A stretch of DNA of 64,000 nt, taken from NCBI RefSeq assembly GCF_001591385.1, contig NZ_BCUU01000013.1:1-64000 (forward strand). Direction: 5' to 3'. Of this stretch, positions 42,528 through 51,512 are shown piece after piece (positions within the stretch are counted from its first letter, which is position 1; every line of letters starts with the position of its first letter). The position numbers and the translations under genes are program-made. A model generated the notes under the pieces. It was not told the DNA's origin and searched no databases. It saw only the letters and a list, made by a program, of their open reading frames with translations. This DNA comes from Variovorax soli NBRC 106424 (GTDB lineage: Bacteria > Pseudomonadota > Gammaproteobacteria > Burkholderiales > Burkholderiaceae_C).

Positions 42528-43007
42528 TCAGGCCGCGTTGTCCGCGCTCGACCCGAGAAAGCGTCCCAGCTTGTCGATGGTGGGAAGCCAGCCGCCCTCG
42601 TGGTCGTCGCGTTCGGCCTGGTCGAAGAACTGCTCGTGCAGGAAGTCCATTCGGGTGCCAGTTGTGGTGGGCACGAGCAGTACCGTCACCAGCGACTCGC
42701 GCTCGGGCGAGTCGCGCCAGGTCCAGGTGAACACAAGCTTTCGGGCATGCACCACTTCCTTGTAGATGCCGCTCACCTCATGTTCGTTGCCATTGACCAG
42801 GCGAAACGCCACGCAGAAGCTGCCGCCCACGCGCACGTCGGTGCGCGCATGGATCACCGAGTTGTCTTCGCCCGGGCCGAACCAGACGCTCAGCGCTTTC
42901 GGGTCGGTCCAGGCGTGCCAGAGCTGCTCCGGCGCGATGTCGGCGTAGATCCGCTGGATGCGGAGGATGGGGCGCTCGCGGGCGGCGGCAGCGGCTTCTT
43001 CGGCCAT
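42528..43007 (-). CDS. AHSA1/SRPBCC-family protein
   Basis: This 159-residue helix-grip protein has LRIQRIYADIAPEQLWHAWT, KALSVWFGPGEDNSVIHART, a VSGIYKEVVHARKLVFTWTW strand pair and a C-terminal helix. The fold binds hydrophobic ligands. AGGAGCTGACACC precedes the ATG at 43007. The gene begins inside the 3' end of the ArsR gene, an unusually long overlap of 118 bases, which suggests tight coupling. Confidence 0.9.
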   Translation of the reverse strand: MAEEAAAAARERPILRIQRIYADIAPEQLWHAWTDPKALSVWFGPGEDNSVIHARTDVRVGGSFCVAFRLVNGNEHEVSGIYKEVVHARKLVFTWTWRDSPERESLVTVLLVPTTTGTRMDFLHEQFFDQAERDDHEGGWLPTIDKLGRFLGSSADNAA

Positions 43008-43357
43008 GGTGTCAGCTCCTTCTGGTGGTAGAGGAATCGACCCAGCGCGTCGAAGCGCTCGGTCCAGAACTTCTCGTAGCGCGACAGCCACACGGCGGCC
43101 TCCTGCAAGGGCTGCGCGGAAAGTTCGCAGCGAACCACGCGGCCCTCTTTCGCGCGGGCAACCAGGCCGGCGTCTTCCAGCACGCGCAGGTGCTTCATGA
43201 ACCCCGGCAGCGACATGCCGTGGGGCTGCGCAAGTTCGGACACGCTGCGCTCGCCTTCGCCAAGCGCCAGCAGGATGTCGCGCCGGGTGCGGTCGGCCAG
43301 CGCGGCAAAGATGCGGTCGAGGTCGACGGATTCGCCAGGATCGGAAAACTTAACCAT
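42890..43357 (-). CDS. ArsR-family repressor with long C-terminal tail
   Basis: This is a 155-residue regulator. The winged helix is at about 10-85, with DLDRIFAALADRTRRDILLA, SVSELAQPHGMSLPGFMKHL and a RVVRCELSAQPL wing. No metal-binding Cys pair is present, so it is probably not a metal sensor. The normal domain ends near FLYHQKELTP. About 38 Pro/Ser/Arg-rich residues follow, because no stop occurs until the frame runs well into the AHSA1 gene. It heads the cluster AHSA1, DUF899, VOC and PncC. Confidence 0.82.
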   Translation of the reverse strand: MVKFSDPGESVDLDRIFAALADRTRRDILLALGEGERSVSELAQPHGMSLPGFMKHLRVLEDAGLVARAKEGRVVRCELSAQPLQEAAVWLSRYEKFWTERFDALGRFLYHQKELTPWPKKPLPPPASAPSSASSGSTPTSRRSSSGTPGPTRKR

Positions 43358-43445
43358 TGAGTTCAGTATTGACGCGTTTCCAGGGCCTGTCAAGGCGAAG
43401 GGGAACTGCGTGCCAGGAGTGGCACGCTCTTGCTACAGTGCGGGA

Positions 43446-44693
43446 ATGAGTCGAAGCAAGTCCCGTCCATCCGCCAGCAAATCCGCCCCTCAGGCGCCCA
43501 AGCCGACCGTCGCGCCGGCACCGCAGCCGTCCGCGGGCAGGCGCTTGTGGCTGGTGGGGGCGGTGGTCGTGGCCTGCGCCGCCGCGGGTTATGGCGGCGC
43601 CATGCTGCTGGCCGACAGCGGCGGCAAGAAGGCACCGCAGCTGCGCATTGGCGACGGCCGCATCGGACCCGAAGGCATGGCCTGGGTGCCCGGTGGCGAA
43701 TTCCTGATGGGCAGCGACAGCAAGCAGGCCCAGGCCAATGAAAAGCCCGCCCATCCGGCGCGCGTCGGCGGCTTCTGGATGGACCGCCAGCACGTCACCA
43801 ATGCGCAGTTCCGCAGGTTCGTCGAAGCCACCGGCTATCGGACCACGGCGGAGCTGCCCGCGGATTGGGAAACGCTCAAGGTCCAGCTGCCGCCCGGAAC
43901 GCCGCGTCCGCCGGACAGCGCGCTGGTCCCGGGCGCCATGGTCTTCGTCGGCACGCCCGCCGTGGTGGACTACAGCGACGTGACACGCTGGTGGCGCTAT
44001 GTGCCCGGCGCCGATTGGCGCCACCCGCAAGGCCCGGGCACCAACATCGACGGCAAGGACGACCATCCCGTGGTGCAGGTCAGCTATGCCGATGCGCTGG
44101 CCTATGCGAAGTGGGCGGGCAAGCGCCTGCCCACCGAGGCCGAATGGGAATTCGCCGCGCGCGGCGGCCTGGAGCAGGCCACCTACGCCTGGGGCGAGGA
44201 ATTCACGCCCGACAAGCAGCAGATGGCCAATGTCTGGCAGGGGCAGCAGGACCGTCGCTTTCCGGTGGTGAGCGCCAAGGCCGGCGGCGCCGCCGGCACC
44301 AGCCCTGCGGGCACCTTCCCGGCCAACGGCTACGGGCTGTACGACATGACGGGCAATGCCTGGCAGTGGGTGTCCGACTGGTATCGCGCGGACCAGTTCG
44401 TGCGCGAGGCCGCCAGCGGCAAGCTGGCCGACAACCCGCGCGGCCCGCAGGACAGCTTCGACCCCAGCGAGCCGGGCGTGCCCGTCAACGCGCCCAAGCG
44501 CGTCACCCGCGGCGGCTCTTTCCTGTGCAACGAAGACTTCTGCATGAGCTATCGCCCGAGCGCACGGCGCGGCACCGACCCGTACACCAGCATGTCGCAC
44601 ATCGGCTTCCGCCTGGTCATGGACGACGCGGCCTGGAAGGAACGGCAGAAGCAGGCGGCGGCGTCGGCCGCGCAGCCGGCAACGGGCGGCTGA
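43446..44693 (+). CDS. Formylglycine-generating enzyme-like (SUMF1) membrane-anchored protein
   Basis: This is a 415-residue protein. An N-terminal cytoplasmic tail and one membrane helix (RLWLVGAVVVACAAAGYGGA) come first. The SUMF1 domain follows from about 75 to 395: MAWVPGGEFLMGSDSKQAQA, HPVVQVSYADALAYAKWAGK, LPTEAEWEFAARGG, GNAWQWVSDWY. The copper-binding, catalytic cysteines are kept as CNEDFC at about 361-366, with the five-residue spacing of human FGE (Cys336 and Cys341). It should therefore convert a sulfatase cysteine to formylglycine. No sulfatase gene is in the window. Confidence 0.88.
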   Translation: MSRSKSRPSASKSAPQAPKPTVAPAPQPSAGRRLWLVGAVVVACAAAGYGGAMLLADSGGKKAPQLRIGDGRIGPEGMAWVPGGEFLMGSDSKQAQANEKPAHPARVGGFWMDRQHVTNAQFRRFVEATGYRTTAELPADWETLKVQLPPGTPRPPDSALVPGAMVFVGTPAVVDYSDVTRWWRYVPGADWRHPQGPGTNIDGKDDHPVVQVSYADALAYAKWAGKRLPTEAEWEFAARGGLEQATYAWGEEFTPDKQQMANVWQGQQDRRFPVVSAKAGGAAGTSPAGTFPANGYGLYDMTGNAWQWVSDWYRADQFVREAASGKLADNPRGPQDSFDPSEPGVPVNAPKRVTRGGSFLCNEDFCMSYRPSARRGTDPYTSMSHIGFRLVMDDAAWKERQKQAAASAAQPATGG

Positions 44694-44694
44694 C

Positions 44695-46131
44695 GTGCGC
44701 GGCAGCTCCGCATTTGCCGGCCTGGGAAATTCCTCCTTCGCCAGCCTGACGCCCGCGCCCGCCACGGCGGACGAGGCCGAGCCATGGGTGCGCGGAGAAC
44801 TCATCCGCAGCCTCATGCGCGCGGCGCGCGGCTCCTACCTGCTCGCCGCGGCGCTCATGCCGGCCATGATCGGCCTCAGCTGGGGCTATGTGCCCGTCTG
44901 GCAGCTGTTCGTGTGGCTGGTACTGGGCCTGATCGCCACCGCCTTCCGCGTGTGGGGCGAGCGCGTGTACGCCTCGCAGTACGCCGCACGCGACTCGTCC
45001 GCCCAGCAGCAGTTCATGGAGCGCTACCACCCGCTGTGGAGCGGCAGCGCCTTTGTCTGGGGCCTGTCGGTGCTGATCTTCTTCGAGCGCACGCCGCTCA
45101 TGAACCAGTTCATGAGCTGGCTCATCGTGGCGGGCGTGGCCACCTTCCCGCTCAATGGGCTGTCGCTGCATCCGCCGCTGTTGCGCCGCTATGTCAACAC
45201 GCTGTTCCTGACCATGATGGCGTGCGTGGCGCTGCGGGTCACGCAGATGGATCTGAGCAATCCGCACTTCAACTACGGCTTCCTCGCATTGCCGCTGCTG
45301 CACTGGTGGATGCTGCTGCGCGCCAGCCGGCGCATCCACGAGACGGCGCGCAACAGCTTCGAGTTGCTCTATCACAACCACATCCTGATCAACTCGCTCA
45401 CGCAGCAGCGCCAGGCAGCGGTGGCGGCGGTGGCCATGAAGAACCGCTTCCTGGCCAGTGCCGCGCACGACATGCGCCAGCCGGTCCTGGCGCTGTCGCT
45501 GTACGCGGACTGGCTGCGCAACGAGCCCGAGCTGGTGCAGGACATCGCGCCCAAGATCGTGCGCGCCACCCATGCGGTGAACGCGCTCTTCGACTCGCTG
45601 TTCGACCTGGCGCGCATCGACTCGGGCCAGGTGCGGCTGCACATCGAGCGGGTGGACGTGAAGCAGCTGCTGCACGACCTGGAGCTGCAGTACCGCCCGG
45701 TGGCCGAGGCCAAGGGCCTGAGCTTCCGGGTGCATGCAAGAAGCGGCACCGTCCTCACCGACCCCATCCGTGTGCGCCGCATGATCGGCAACCTGATCGC
45801 CAACGCCATCAAGTACACGCCCGAAGGCGGCGTGCTCATCGCCTCGCGCCAGACCAGCGAAGGGCTGCGGGTGGAGGTGTGGGACACCGGCATCGGCATC
45901 GCCCGCGAGCACCTGCGCGACGTGTTCCTGGAGTTCTACAAGGTGGCCGACCATGCCGGCACGTCGGACGGCTTCGGGCTGGGCCTGGCCATCGTGGCGC
46001 GCCTGTCGCATGCGCTGGGCCATCCGGTCAGCGTCCGTTCCCGCCTGGGGCGCGGCAGCGTGTTCCGGGTGGCGCTGAACGATGCCGACGAGATGCAGGC
46101 GCAGGCGCGCATCACGGGCGCGGTGGGCTAG
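44695..46131 (+). CDS. Membrane histidine kinase
   Basis: This is a 478-residue sensor. About six hydrophobic segments fill residues 40-215. Then come the phospho-acceptor region FLASAAHDMRQPVLALSLYA with the His, and the ATPase domain with NLIANAIKYTPEGG (N box), VWDTGIGIAREHL (G1) and DGFGLGLAIVARL (G2). It has no receiver domain. It starts at GTG 44695, two bases after the stop of the FGE-like gene. The convergent LuxR-type response regulator at 46213-46818 is the obvious partner. Confidence 0.9.
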   Translation: MRGSSAFAGLGNSSFASLTPAPATADEAEPWVRGELIRSLMRAARGSYLLAAALMPAMIGLSWGYVPVWQLFVWLVLGLIATAFRVWGERVYASQYAARDSSAQQQFMERYHPLWSGSAFVWGLSVLIFFERTPLMNQFMSWLIVAGVATFPLNGLSLHPPLLRRYVNTLFLTMMACVALRVTQMDLSNPHFNYGFLALPLLHWWMLLRASRRIHETARNSFELLYHNHILINSLTQQRQAAVAAVAMKNRFLASAAHDMRQPVLALSLYADWLRNEPELVQDIAPKIVRATHAVNALFDSLFDLARIDSGQVRLHIERVDVKQLLHDLELQYRPVAEAKGLSFRVHARSGTVLTDPIRVRRMIGNLIANAIKYTPEGGVLIASRQTSEGLRVEVWDTGIGIAREHLRDVFLEFYKVADHAGTSDGFGLGLAIVARLSHALGHPVSVRSRLGRGSVFRVALNDADEMQAQARITGAVG

Positions 46132-46152
46132 GCTGGTTCGCTCATCCAAATG

Positions 46153-46182
46153 AAAACGCGCGCCGATGGCGCGCGTTTTTTT
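46153..46182. terminator. Bidirectional terminator between kinase and regulator
   Basis: AACGCGCGCC at 46155-46164 pairs with GGCGCGCGTT at 46168-46177 around GAT, with flanking A and T runs. Confidence 0.85.
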
Positions 46183-46212
46183 CTTGGCGGCGAGCTTGCG
46201 CCGCGCGCTCGA

Positions 46213-46818
46213 TCAGGTGTTGCTGCTCATCAGCAGACCGTGGTTGCGGGCGTGGTGCAGGGCTTGCGTGCGGCTCTTCACGCCCAGGCGGCGGAACAGG
46301 CGCCACAGGTGCACCTTCACCGTGTGCTCGCTGATTTCGAGCTGGGTCGCGATCTCGCGATTGCTCATGCCCTTGTCGAGCATGGCGATCAACTGCGTCT
46401 GGCGCTTGGACAGCTTGCCGCTGCTGGCGGGGGTGGCTTCCTCGCGCTCATCGTCGGCCTGCAGCAGGCCGCGCAGGGCGGCGGTGAGTTCTGCGGAGCC
46501 GGCCGACTTCTCGATGTAGATGTCGGCGCCGGCCTCGATGCAGGCTTCTTCCATGTCGCCTGCCGGCGAAGCCGAATACACCGCGATTGGAATGCCCGGA
46601 TAGCTGTTCTTGACGGCCAGCACGCCAGAGACGCCGGTGGTGTCGGGCAGCTTGAGGTCCAGGCAGAAGAGGTCGGGCGTGCCGTGCTGGCGCACTGCGG
46701 CAGCCAGGCGGTCCAGGCGTTCGAGTTCGACGATGTTCTCGGCCGGACGCAGACGGCGCAGCACCATCACGATGGCGTCACGCATCAAGGGGTGGTCGTC
46801 GATGACGTAAATGCTCAT
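46213..46818 (-). CDS. NarL/LuxR-type response regulator
   Basis: This 201-residue protein has a receiver domain (IYVIDDHPLMRDAIVMVLRR; the phospho-acceptor Asp in LFCLDLKLPDTTG; Lys in YIEKSAGSAEL). The helix-turn-helix reads LSKRQTQLIAMLDKGMSNRE, then IATQLEISEHTVKVHLWRLF. It converges with the histidine kinase gene and shares its terminator. The genes it controls are not evident. Confidence 0.92.
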   Translation of the reverse strand: MSIYVIDDHPLMRDAIVMVLRRLRPAENIVELERLDRLAAAVRQHGTPDLFCLDLKLPDTTGVSGVLAVKNSYPGIPIAVYSASPAGDMEEACIEAGADIYIEKSAGSAELTAALRGLLQADDEREEATPASSGKLSKRQTQLIAMLDKGMSNREIATQLEISEHTVKVHLWRLFRRLGVKSRTQALHHARNHGLLMSSNT

Positions 46819-46903
46819 GCTTCTTTTCTACTCTCATGCACCGCTGCTGGCTGAACCCTGCTCTTGTGATTGTTCTCGGGCGCGGTGCGCTTGTCCTATC
46901 CCT

Positions 46904-48235
46904 TTACTGATCGCCTGTTGGGTTGGCGAGCGCTTCCAGCACTTTTACTGCAGATAGCGCAGTTTGATTGTCGACGGGTTCCAGTAAATCTGCGTAGGAA
47001 TTCACGAAATCGCGGGGTGTTTGTTGCATCCCGCCAATAACAAGGCCCGCTTCTTGCGGTGTCTTGAAGCCGCGGCTTTGCAAAAGCGTACTTCCTTGTT
47101 CATCCAGCAACTTGAAGTAGAACATTCCGTCTCGTTCCCGATACTGCTTGAAGCCCGCCTTGCTGGATTTGGCCGCCTTGGCCGCCTTGGGGGCGGCAGC
47201 TTTTGCGCCCGAGGCCAGGCTGCGCAGGCCCACGGCGTGTCGCAAACGTGACATGAGCGGCCGCGAAATCGCCCGGGCCTTCTCGGCGCCGGCCAGCAGG
47301 ATGGTCTCGATCTGGGACGGGTCGGCCATCAGCGCTTCGTAGCGCTCACGCTTGGGCGCGATTTCACGGTCGATCCGCTCGAACAGCATCTGCTTGGCGT
47401 CGCCCCAGGCGATGCCGTCCGCGTAGGCGCGGCGCAGCGCCTCGGTCTCTTCCTCGCTGGCAAAGGCCTGGTAGATCTGGAAGAGGGCGGAGCCTTCCGT
47501 GTCCTTGGGCTCGCCCGGGGCGCGCGAGTCGGTCACGATGCCGGCGATCAGCTTTTGCAACTGCGCGCGCGGGGTGAAGAGCGCAATGGTGTTGTCGTAG
47601 CTCTTGCTCATCTTGCGGCCGTCCAGGCCCGGCAGGAGCGCCACCGCGTCGTCGATCTCGGCCTCGGGCAGCACGAAGTGCTCGCCGTACAAATGGTTGA
47701 AGCGCTGCGCGACGTCGCGCGCCATCTCCAGGTGCTGGGCCTGGTCGCGGCCCACCGGCACCTTGTGGGCGTTGAACATCACGATGTCGGCCGCCATCAG
47801 CACGGGATACATGAACAGGCCCGCGCTCACGTCGGCGTCGGGGTCCTCGCCGCGCGCCTCGTTCTTGTCGACCGCGGCCTTGTAGGCGTGGGCGCGGTTG
47901 AGCATGCCCTTGGCGCTCACGCAGGTGAGCAGCCAGGTGAGTTCCGGAATTTCGGGAATGTCGGACTGGCGGTAGAAGGTCACGCGCTGCGGATCGAGCC
48001 CGCAGGCCAGCCAGGTGGCGGCGATTTCGAGCGTGGAGCGCTGGATGCGCGCCGGCTCGTCGCACTTGATGAGCGCGTGGTAGTCGGCCAGGAAGTAGTA
48101 GCTCTGCACGTCGCTGCGCAGGCTGGCCTGCACCGAGGGGCGCACCGAGCCCACGTAGTTGCCCAGGTGCGGCGTGCCGGTGGTGGTGATGCCGGTGAGG
48201 TAGCGGGTGACTTTGGAGGAAGACGACGAAGTCAT
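46904..48235 (-). CDS. trpS: Tryptophanyl-tRNA synthetase with C-terminal DUF1508-like domain
   Basis: This 443-residue class I synthetase carries the HIGH-type motif [12 protein letters not shown] near 19-30 and KMSKS within [11 protein letters not shown] near 206-216. The catalytic part ends by about residue 335. A Lys/Ala-rich linker ([20 protein letters not shown]) and an added domain follow: [20 protein letters not shown], then [14 protein letters not shown]. This matches the YegP/DUF1508 repeat, normally a stand-alone small protein. It is the last gene of a long minus-strand run. Confidence 0.93.
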   Translation of the reverse strand: MTSSSSSKVTRYLTGITTTGTPHLGNYVGSVRPSVQASLRSDVQSYYFLADYHALIKCDEPARIQRSTLEIAATWLACGLDPQRVTFYRQSDIPEIPELTWLLTCVSAKGMLNRAHAYKAAVDKNEARGEDPDADVSAGLFMYPVLMAADIVMFNAHKVPVGRDQAQHLEMARDVAQRFNHLYGEHFVLPEAEIDDAVALLPGLDGRKMSKSYDNTIALFTPRAQLQKLIAGIVTDSRAPGEPKDTEGSALFQIYQAFASEEETEALRRAYADGIAWGDAKQMLFERIDREIAPKRERYEALMADPSQIETILLAGAEKARAISRPLMSRLRHAVGLRSLASGAKAAAPKAAKAAKSSKAGFKQYRERDGMFYFKLLDEQGSTLLQSRGFKTPQEAGLVIGGMQQTPRDFVNSYADLLEPVDNQTALSAVKVLEALANPTGDQ

Positions 48236-48248
48236 GGCGAAAAAAGCT

Positions 48249-48920
48249 TCAGCGCAGCAGCGCCGCGAAAGGGGTCAGCAGGAAGTTGATGGCCTGGTAG
48301 CCGAAGTCCATGAGCGGGCGCAGCCACCAGTTGCCCACCACGCCGGCAATCACCAGGCCCATGACGATGAAGAAGCCATAGGGCTCGATGCGCGCCAGCA
48401 GCTCTTGCGCGCCGCCGCGCGGCAGCAGGCCGGCCAGCACGCGTCCGCCGTCGAGCGGCGGCAGTGGAAAAAGGTTGAAGGCCCACATCACCAGGTTGAC
48501 CAGCACGCCGGCCTGGCACATTCGCACGAAAAATGGCTCCTGGATGCCCACGGCCAGCAGCCCCACCAGCAGCAGCGCCCAGAGAATGGCCTGAACGAAG
48601 TTGGAGGCCGGACCCGCCAGTGCCACCCACACCATGTCGCGCTTGGGGTGTCTGAGATGCCCGAAGTTCACCGGCACCGGCTTGGCATAGCCGAACAGGA
48701 AGGCGCCCGAGGTCGCGAAATACAGCAGCAGCGGCATCGCAATGGTGCCGATCGGGTCGATGTGCTTGATCGGGTTGAGCGTGACCCGGCCCATCATCCA
48801 CGCGGTGTTGTCGCCCAGGTAGCGGGCCGCATAGCCGTGGGCCGCCTCGTGCACGGTGATGGCGAAGATCACGGGCAGGGCGTAGATGAGGACGGTTTGA
48901 ACGAGTTGATTGATATCCAC
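48249..48920 (-). CDS. Site-2-protease-type M50 metallopeptidase
   Basis: This is a 223-residue integral membrane protein. The zinc motif is [14 protein letters not shown] near 23-36, with the second metal motif [18 protein letters not shown] at about 164. It has five or six hydrophobic segments and the Asn-Pro-Leu/Asp-Gly family pattern. There is no PDZ domain, as in short archaeal/bacterial members. It is 13 bases upstream of trpS and in the same transcript. Confidence 0.92.
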   Translation of the reverse strand: MDINQLVQTVLIYALPVIFAITVHEAAHGYAARYLGDNTAWMMGRVTLNPIKHIDPIGTIAMPLLLYFATSGAFLFGYAKPVPVNFGHLRHPKRDMVWVALAGPASNFVQAILWALLLVGLLAVGIQEPFFVRMCQAGVLVNLVMWAFNLFPLPPLDGGRVLAGLLPRGGAQELLARIEPYGFFIVMGLVIAGVVGNWWLRPLMDFGYQAINFLLTPFAALLR

Positions 48921-48963
48921 CCTCGAATTGTCTCAGAGCCCCGCAGGCGCTCCTCCGACGGGG

Positions 48964-49599
48964 CTAGAGGCCCAGCGGGGCGAGGGCGCCGCGGCCCTGG
49001 CGGATGACCACCGGGTCGCCGCCTTCGCCCATGGGGGTCAGGTCGACCACGGTGGTGGGCTCGGAGGGGCAGGCGCCCGCGTCGATCACGCCGCCGATCT
49101 GCTTTTCGAAACGCTCGCGGATTTCCTGGGCGTCGTTCAGGGCCTCGGTCTCGCCGGGCGGGATGAGGGTGGTGGCCAGCAGCGCCTCGCCATGGAGCAT
49201 GAGCAGTTCGCTCAGCACCGTGTGCTCCGGCACGCGCAGGCCGATCGTCTTGCGCTGCGGATGGCTCACCCGGCGCGGCACTTCCTTGGTGGCTTCGAGC
49301 AGGAAGGTGTAGGGCCCGGGCGTGGCGGACTTGAGCAGTCGGTACTGCTTGTTGTCCACCCGCGCATAGTTGGCCAGCTCGCTCAGGTCGCGGCACAGCA
49401 GCGTGAGGTGGTGCTTCTCGTCGACCTGGCGGATGCGCCGCAGGCGCTCCACCGCGTCCTTGTCGTCGAGGTGGCAGGCCAGCGCGTAGCTGGAGTCGGT
49501 GGGCACGGCAACGATCTCGCCGCGCGCCAGCAGGGCCGCCGCCTGCTTGAGGAGGCGCTGCTGCGGGTTGTCGGGGTGGACTTCGAAAAACTGGGCCAT
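48964..49599 (-). CDS. yciO: YciO/Sua5-family protein (threonylcarbamoyl-AMP synthase-like)
   Basis: This 211-residue protein shows the Sua5-YciO-YrdC fold, with RGEIVAVPTDSSYALACHLD, the basic KHHLTLLCRDLSE segment, and TPGPYTFLLEATKEVPRRVS. It lacks the long Sua5 extension. YciO proteins are related to TsaC but their role in tRNA t6A synthesis is weak or unproven. It lies between a DMT permease and the M50 protease in one minus-strand run. Confidence 0.88.
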   Translation of the reverse strand: MAQFFEVHPDNPQQRLLKQAAALLARGEIVAVPTDSSYALACHLDDKDAVERLRRIRQVDEKHHLTLLCRDLSELANYARVDNKQYRLLKSATPGPYTFLLEATKEVPRRVSHPQRKTIGLRVPEHTVLSELLMLHGEALLATTLIPPGETEALNDAQEIRERFEKQIGGVIDAGACPSEPTTVVDLTPMGEGGDPVVIRQGRGALAPLGL

Positions 49600-49619
49600 G
49601 GTTGCTGCAGTCTACGGAA

Positions 49620-50549
49620 TCAGGACTCGGCGGGTTCGATGGGCACGCGGCGTTCCTTGACCGTGAGCCAAGCGCCGGCGGCGCCGCATACCGCGATCAG
49701 GCCGATACCCATCAGCGAGACAACGTCGGGCACGCGCGCGAACACCAGCCAGCCACCCAGCATGGCAAAGCCGATCTGGGCATAGAGATAGGGCGTGAGC
49801 GTGGAGGCCGGGGCGCGCTGGAAGGCCAGGATCAGCATGAAATGTCCCACGGTGCCCATGAAGCCCATGAGGCACAGCAGCGCCCACCAGTGCCACGACG
49901 GCAGCGCGGTCCACGCAAAGGGCAGCAGCAGCGAGCAGATGATGGCGCCCACCCAGCCGCTGTAGAAGTTCATGGTCAGCGGATTCTCGGTCTGCGCCAG
50001 CTTGCTGGTCAGCACCTGGAACCAGGCGTTGGTGGCCACCAGCCCCAGCGGCAGCAGCGAGGCCCAGCTGAAGGCATCGCCGCCGGGACGCAGCACGATC
50101 AGCGTGCCCACGAAGCCGCCGGCGGTCAGGCCCCAGCGCAGGGGCGAGACGGTTTCCTTGAGGGTGGTGGCCGCCAGCAGCGTGACCACCAGCGGCACCA
50201 CCAGCACGATGGCGGTGAATTCGGCCATGGGCATGTAGCGCAGGCTCAGGAAGGCCAGCACGCTGGAGGCCATCAGCAGCGCGCCGCGCAGCAGGTGGAA
50301 CCTGGGATGCGCGGTGCGCAGCACCGCGAGGCCGTGGCGCGGCAGCAGCACCGCCGCCATGGCGGCCGCCTGGAAGGTGTAGCGGAACCAGACGCCCATG
50401 ATCACCGGCACTGCCGCGGTCGACACCTTGGTGGCCGTGTCCAGCGTGGCGAAGCAGGCCGTGGCCAGCACCACCAGGCCGATGCCGGCCAGGATGCGTT
50501 CGGATTCGAGGTCGCGCGTGCCCTTGGGTACGGGCTGGACTACGCTCAT
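49620..50549 (-). CDS. EamA/DMT-family permease
   Basis: This 309-residue inner-membrane protein has ten predicted helices in two EamA repeats, the first around LAGIGLVVLATACFATLDTA and the second around ASLLPLGLVATNAWFQVLTS. Such proteins export or exchange metabolites such as amino acids or nucleosides. It has no recognisable substrate signature. It is preceded by the PHP gene with 19 bases between, suggesting an operon. Confidence 0.9.
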   Translation of the reverse strand: MSVVQPVPKGTRDLESERILAGIGLVVLATACFATLDTATKVSTAAVPVIMGVWFRYTFQAAAMAAVLLPRHGLAVLRTAHPRFHLLRGALLMASSVLAFLSLRYMPMAEFTAIVLVVPLVVTLLAATTLKETVSPLRWGLTAGGFVGTLIVLRPGGDAFSWASLLPLGLVATNAWFQVLTSKLAQTENPLTMNFYSGWVGAIICSLLLPFAWTALPSWHWWALLCLMGFMGTVGHFMLILAFQRAPASTLTPYLYAQIGFAMLGGWLVFARVPDVVSLMGIGLIAVCGAAGAWLTVKERRVPIEPAES

Positions 50550-50568
50550 CGAGCCGGGCCTCCGGCGT

Positions 50569-51423
50569 TCACCGGACGCGGCTTTCCAGCAGTTCCCACA
50601 CCGGTTTCAGGTTGCCGGGCAGCCAGGGCAGTTGACCGAGGTCGCAGTGGCTTTCGTCGGGGCTGTGGAAGTCGCTGCCGCGCGATGCGGCAAAGCCGAA
50701 CTCGATGGCTTTCTCGGCGTATTCGACGTATTCGGGCGGGCTGTGGCTGCCGGTGACCACCTCGATGGCCTGGCCGCCGTGGGCCTTGAATTCGAGGAAG
50801 AGCGCGTACTCTTCGTTGGCGGTGAACTTGTAGCGGCCCGGGTGCGCAATGACGGCGAGGCCGCCGGCGTCGTGGATCCAGCCGATGGCGTCCTTCAGGT
50901 TGGCCCAGCGGTGCGGCACGTAGCCGGGCTTGCCTTCGGTGAGGTACTTGCGGAATACCTCGTTGGTGTCCTTGCACCAGCCGCCTTCGACGAGGAAGCG
51001 CGCGAAGTGGGTGCGCGAGATGAGCTCGGGGTTGCCGACGAACTTGAGGGCGCCTTCGTAGGCGCCATGGATGCCCACGCGGGCCAGGCCCTCGGACATT
51101 TCCTGTGCGCGGCGCCCGCGCCCGCCCCGGGTGTCGTACAGGCCCTGCTTCATGGCGGCATCGTCGGGGTCGAAGCCCAGGCCCACGATGTGGACGGTTT
51201 CGTTGGCGAAGGTGACGGAGATCTCGGTGCCGGTGAGGTACTTGATGCCGTTGGCCTTGGCGGCGGCTGCCGCGCGGTGCTGCCCGCCAACCTCGTCGTG
51301 ATCGGTGAGCGACCACAGCTCCACGCCGTTGGCGGCCGCGCGTGCCGCCAGTTCCTCTGGCGTGAGCGTGCCGTCGGACACCACGGAGTGGCAGTGCAGG
51401 TCGGCATTGAGGATCGAGGTCAC
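50569..51423 (-). CDS. PHP-domain phosphoesterase (RNase AM / nucleoside bisphosphatase type)
   Basis: This is a 284-residue protein. The PHP metal ligands are visible: DLHCHSVVSDG at the N-terminus, WSLTDHDEVGG, TGTEISVTF, VIAHPGRYKF and a C-terminal RGSDFHSPDE. Members of this type hydrolyse 3',5'-nucleoside bisphosphates or trim small RNAs 5' to 3' (RNase AM). It precedes the DMT permease on the same strand. Confidence 0.92.
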   Translation of the reverse strand: MTSILNADLHCHSVVSDGTLTPEELAARAAANGVELWSLTDHDEVGGQHRAAAAAKANGIKYLTGTEISVTFANETVHIVGLGFDPDDAAMKQGLYDTRGGRGRRAQEMSEGLARVGIHGAYEGALKFVGNPELISRTHFARFLVEGGWCKDTNEVFRKYLTEGKPGYVPHRWANLKDAIGWIHDAGGLAVIAHPGRYKFTANEEYALFLEFKAHGGQAIEVVTGSHSPPEYVEYAEKAIEFGFAASRGSDFHSPDESHCDLGQLPWLPGNLKPVWELLESRVR

Positions 51424-51512
51424 CGGGCGATCTTATTCCTTCCGGCCCTGGCCTGCCGGAGGCCGGCCATTCCTGTTCGCAGCCCTGTGGGCAGGGCTTC
51501 GTGGCGGCAGCG

